DNA from: a bacterium
GTDB taxonomy: Bacteria > Desulfobacterota > Anaeroferrophillalia > Anaeroferrophillales > Tharpellaceae
NCBI GenBank assembly: GCA_029935295.1
Contig: JAOZKP010000043.1
Location: 1 to 14,034 of the forward strand
Reading direction: 5' to 3'
DNA: 14,034 nt
The translations under genes were made by a program, and so were the position numbers. Positions 13,825 to 14,034 of the stretch are shown one piece after another (within the stretch, counting starts at the first letter, position 1; each line of letters opens with the position of its first letter). Under the pieces are notes generated by a model. It ran no database searches and had not been told where the DNA came from. It was given only the letters and a program-made list of their open reading frames with translations.

Positions 13825-14034
13825 TTATGGTGTCACCGCTGATCGCAGCCACTCGGCCCAAGCCGCAACTCCGGCCCCGGTTTTGGCTGATAACTCGAAA
13901 ATTTCAGCCTTGGGGTTAAGTTTAAGAATCCTCTCTTTCACAACCTCGAAATCAAACTCAAAGCAGGAAAGAGAATCGATTTTACTGAGCAAAATGACAT
14001 CACAAATTGAAAACATCAGTGGATATTTAAGCGG
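13825..14034 (-). CDS. hypB: HypB hydrogenase nickel-incorporation GTPase (partial, C-terminal end)
   Basis: The last 69 codons of a gene that runs off the right edge of the window. The visible part reads KYPLMFSICDVILLSKIDSL (in the minus frame, upstream codons up to 14034 included), then NPKAEIFELSAKTGAGVAAW near the end. This matches the C-terminal GTPase part of HypB: YPLMF followed by the nucleotide-specifying (N/S)KID motif, here SKID rather than the usual NKID, and the SAKTG loop. HypB delivers nickel to [NiFe] hydrogenase with HypA, so the organism probably makes such a hydrogenase. The metal-binding and P-loop portions lie outside the window. Another SIMIBI GTPase is possible but less likely. 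Confidence 0.8.
   Translation of the reverse strand, partial: PLKYPLMFSICDVILLSKIDSLSCFEFDFEVVKERILKLNPKAEIFELSAKTGAGVAAWAEWLRSAVTP

Noticed and set aside
1..14034. CRISPR array, tRNA, rRNA or prophage
   Set aside because: No regularly spaced repeats, cloverleaf, rRNA segment or phage genes could be seen.

Overview
The window most resembles a Desulfobacterota ('deltaproteobacterial') or similar anaerobic Gram-negative chromosome. This rests on the gene mix: a sigma-54 activator, a C_GCAxxG_C_C redox protein, a DUF1329 envelope protein, archaeal-type LeuC/LeuD, a hemerythrin domain and a HypB hydrogenase-maturation GTPase. The assignment is an inference from gene content, since no rRNA or other marker gene is present. 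There is no tRNA, rRNA, CRISPR array or intact insertion sequence.

Layout. 1-443 is an AT-rich, dyad-rich upstream region with a good -24/-12 sigma-54 promoter. It is followed by a GAF-PAS-AAA+-Fis enhancer-binding regulator (444-2450, +), and then, convergently, a small SCP2-like lipid-binding protein (2477-2896, -). A 383-base divergent spacer leads to a FabG-type 3-oxoacyl reductase (3280-4029, +) and a long acyl-CoA synthetase (4159-6030, +). These lipid genes plausibly form a fatty-acyl activation/reduction module near the regulator. A YefM/YoeB-type toxin-antitoxin operon follows (6204-6712, +), with an unusually clear promoter and an 18-bp perfect palindromic operator. Next is a C_GCAxxG_C_C protein (6883-7368, +).

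On the minus strand lie a D-2-hydroxyacid dehydrogenase (10406-9456) and a leuC-leuD-type hydratase pair (9271-7452). The pair has its own promoter and a roughly 105-nt leader with a dyad and an attenuator-like hairpin. No other leucine genes are present and the small-subunit specificity loop (YLTE) is unusual, so the substrate is open.

On the plus strand, a secreted DUF1329 protein (10587-11951) is followed by two gene remnants in a supposed intergenic gap: a VapC-like PIN-domain tail and a LuxR/NarL-type HTH tail. Then comes a two-TM potassium channel with an RCK (TrkA) domain fused at its C-terminus to a complete hemerythrin domain (12337-13740). This gene also has an in-frame internal start with its own Shine-Dalgarno at codon 101, the place where the MthK channel makes its free RCK subunit. 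The window ends in the C-terminal part of hypB on the minus strand.

The strongest candidate for something undescribed is the hemerythrin-fused K+ channel with a predicted second, soluble product: potentially an oxygen- or NO-gated potassium channel with an MthK-like mixed gating ring.
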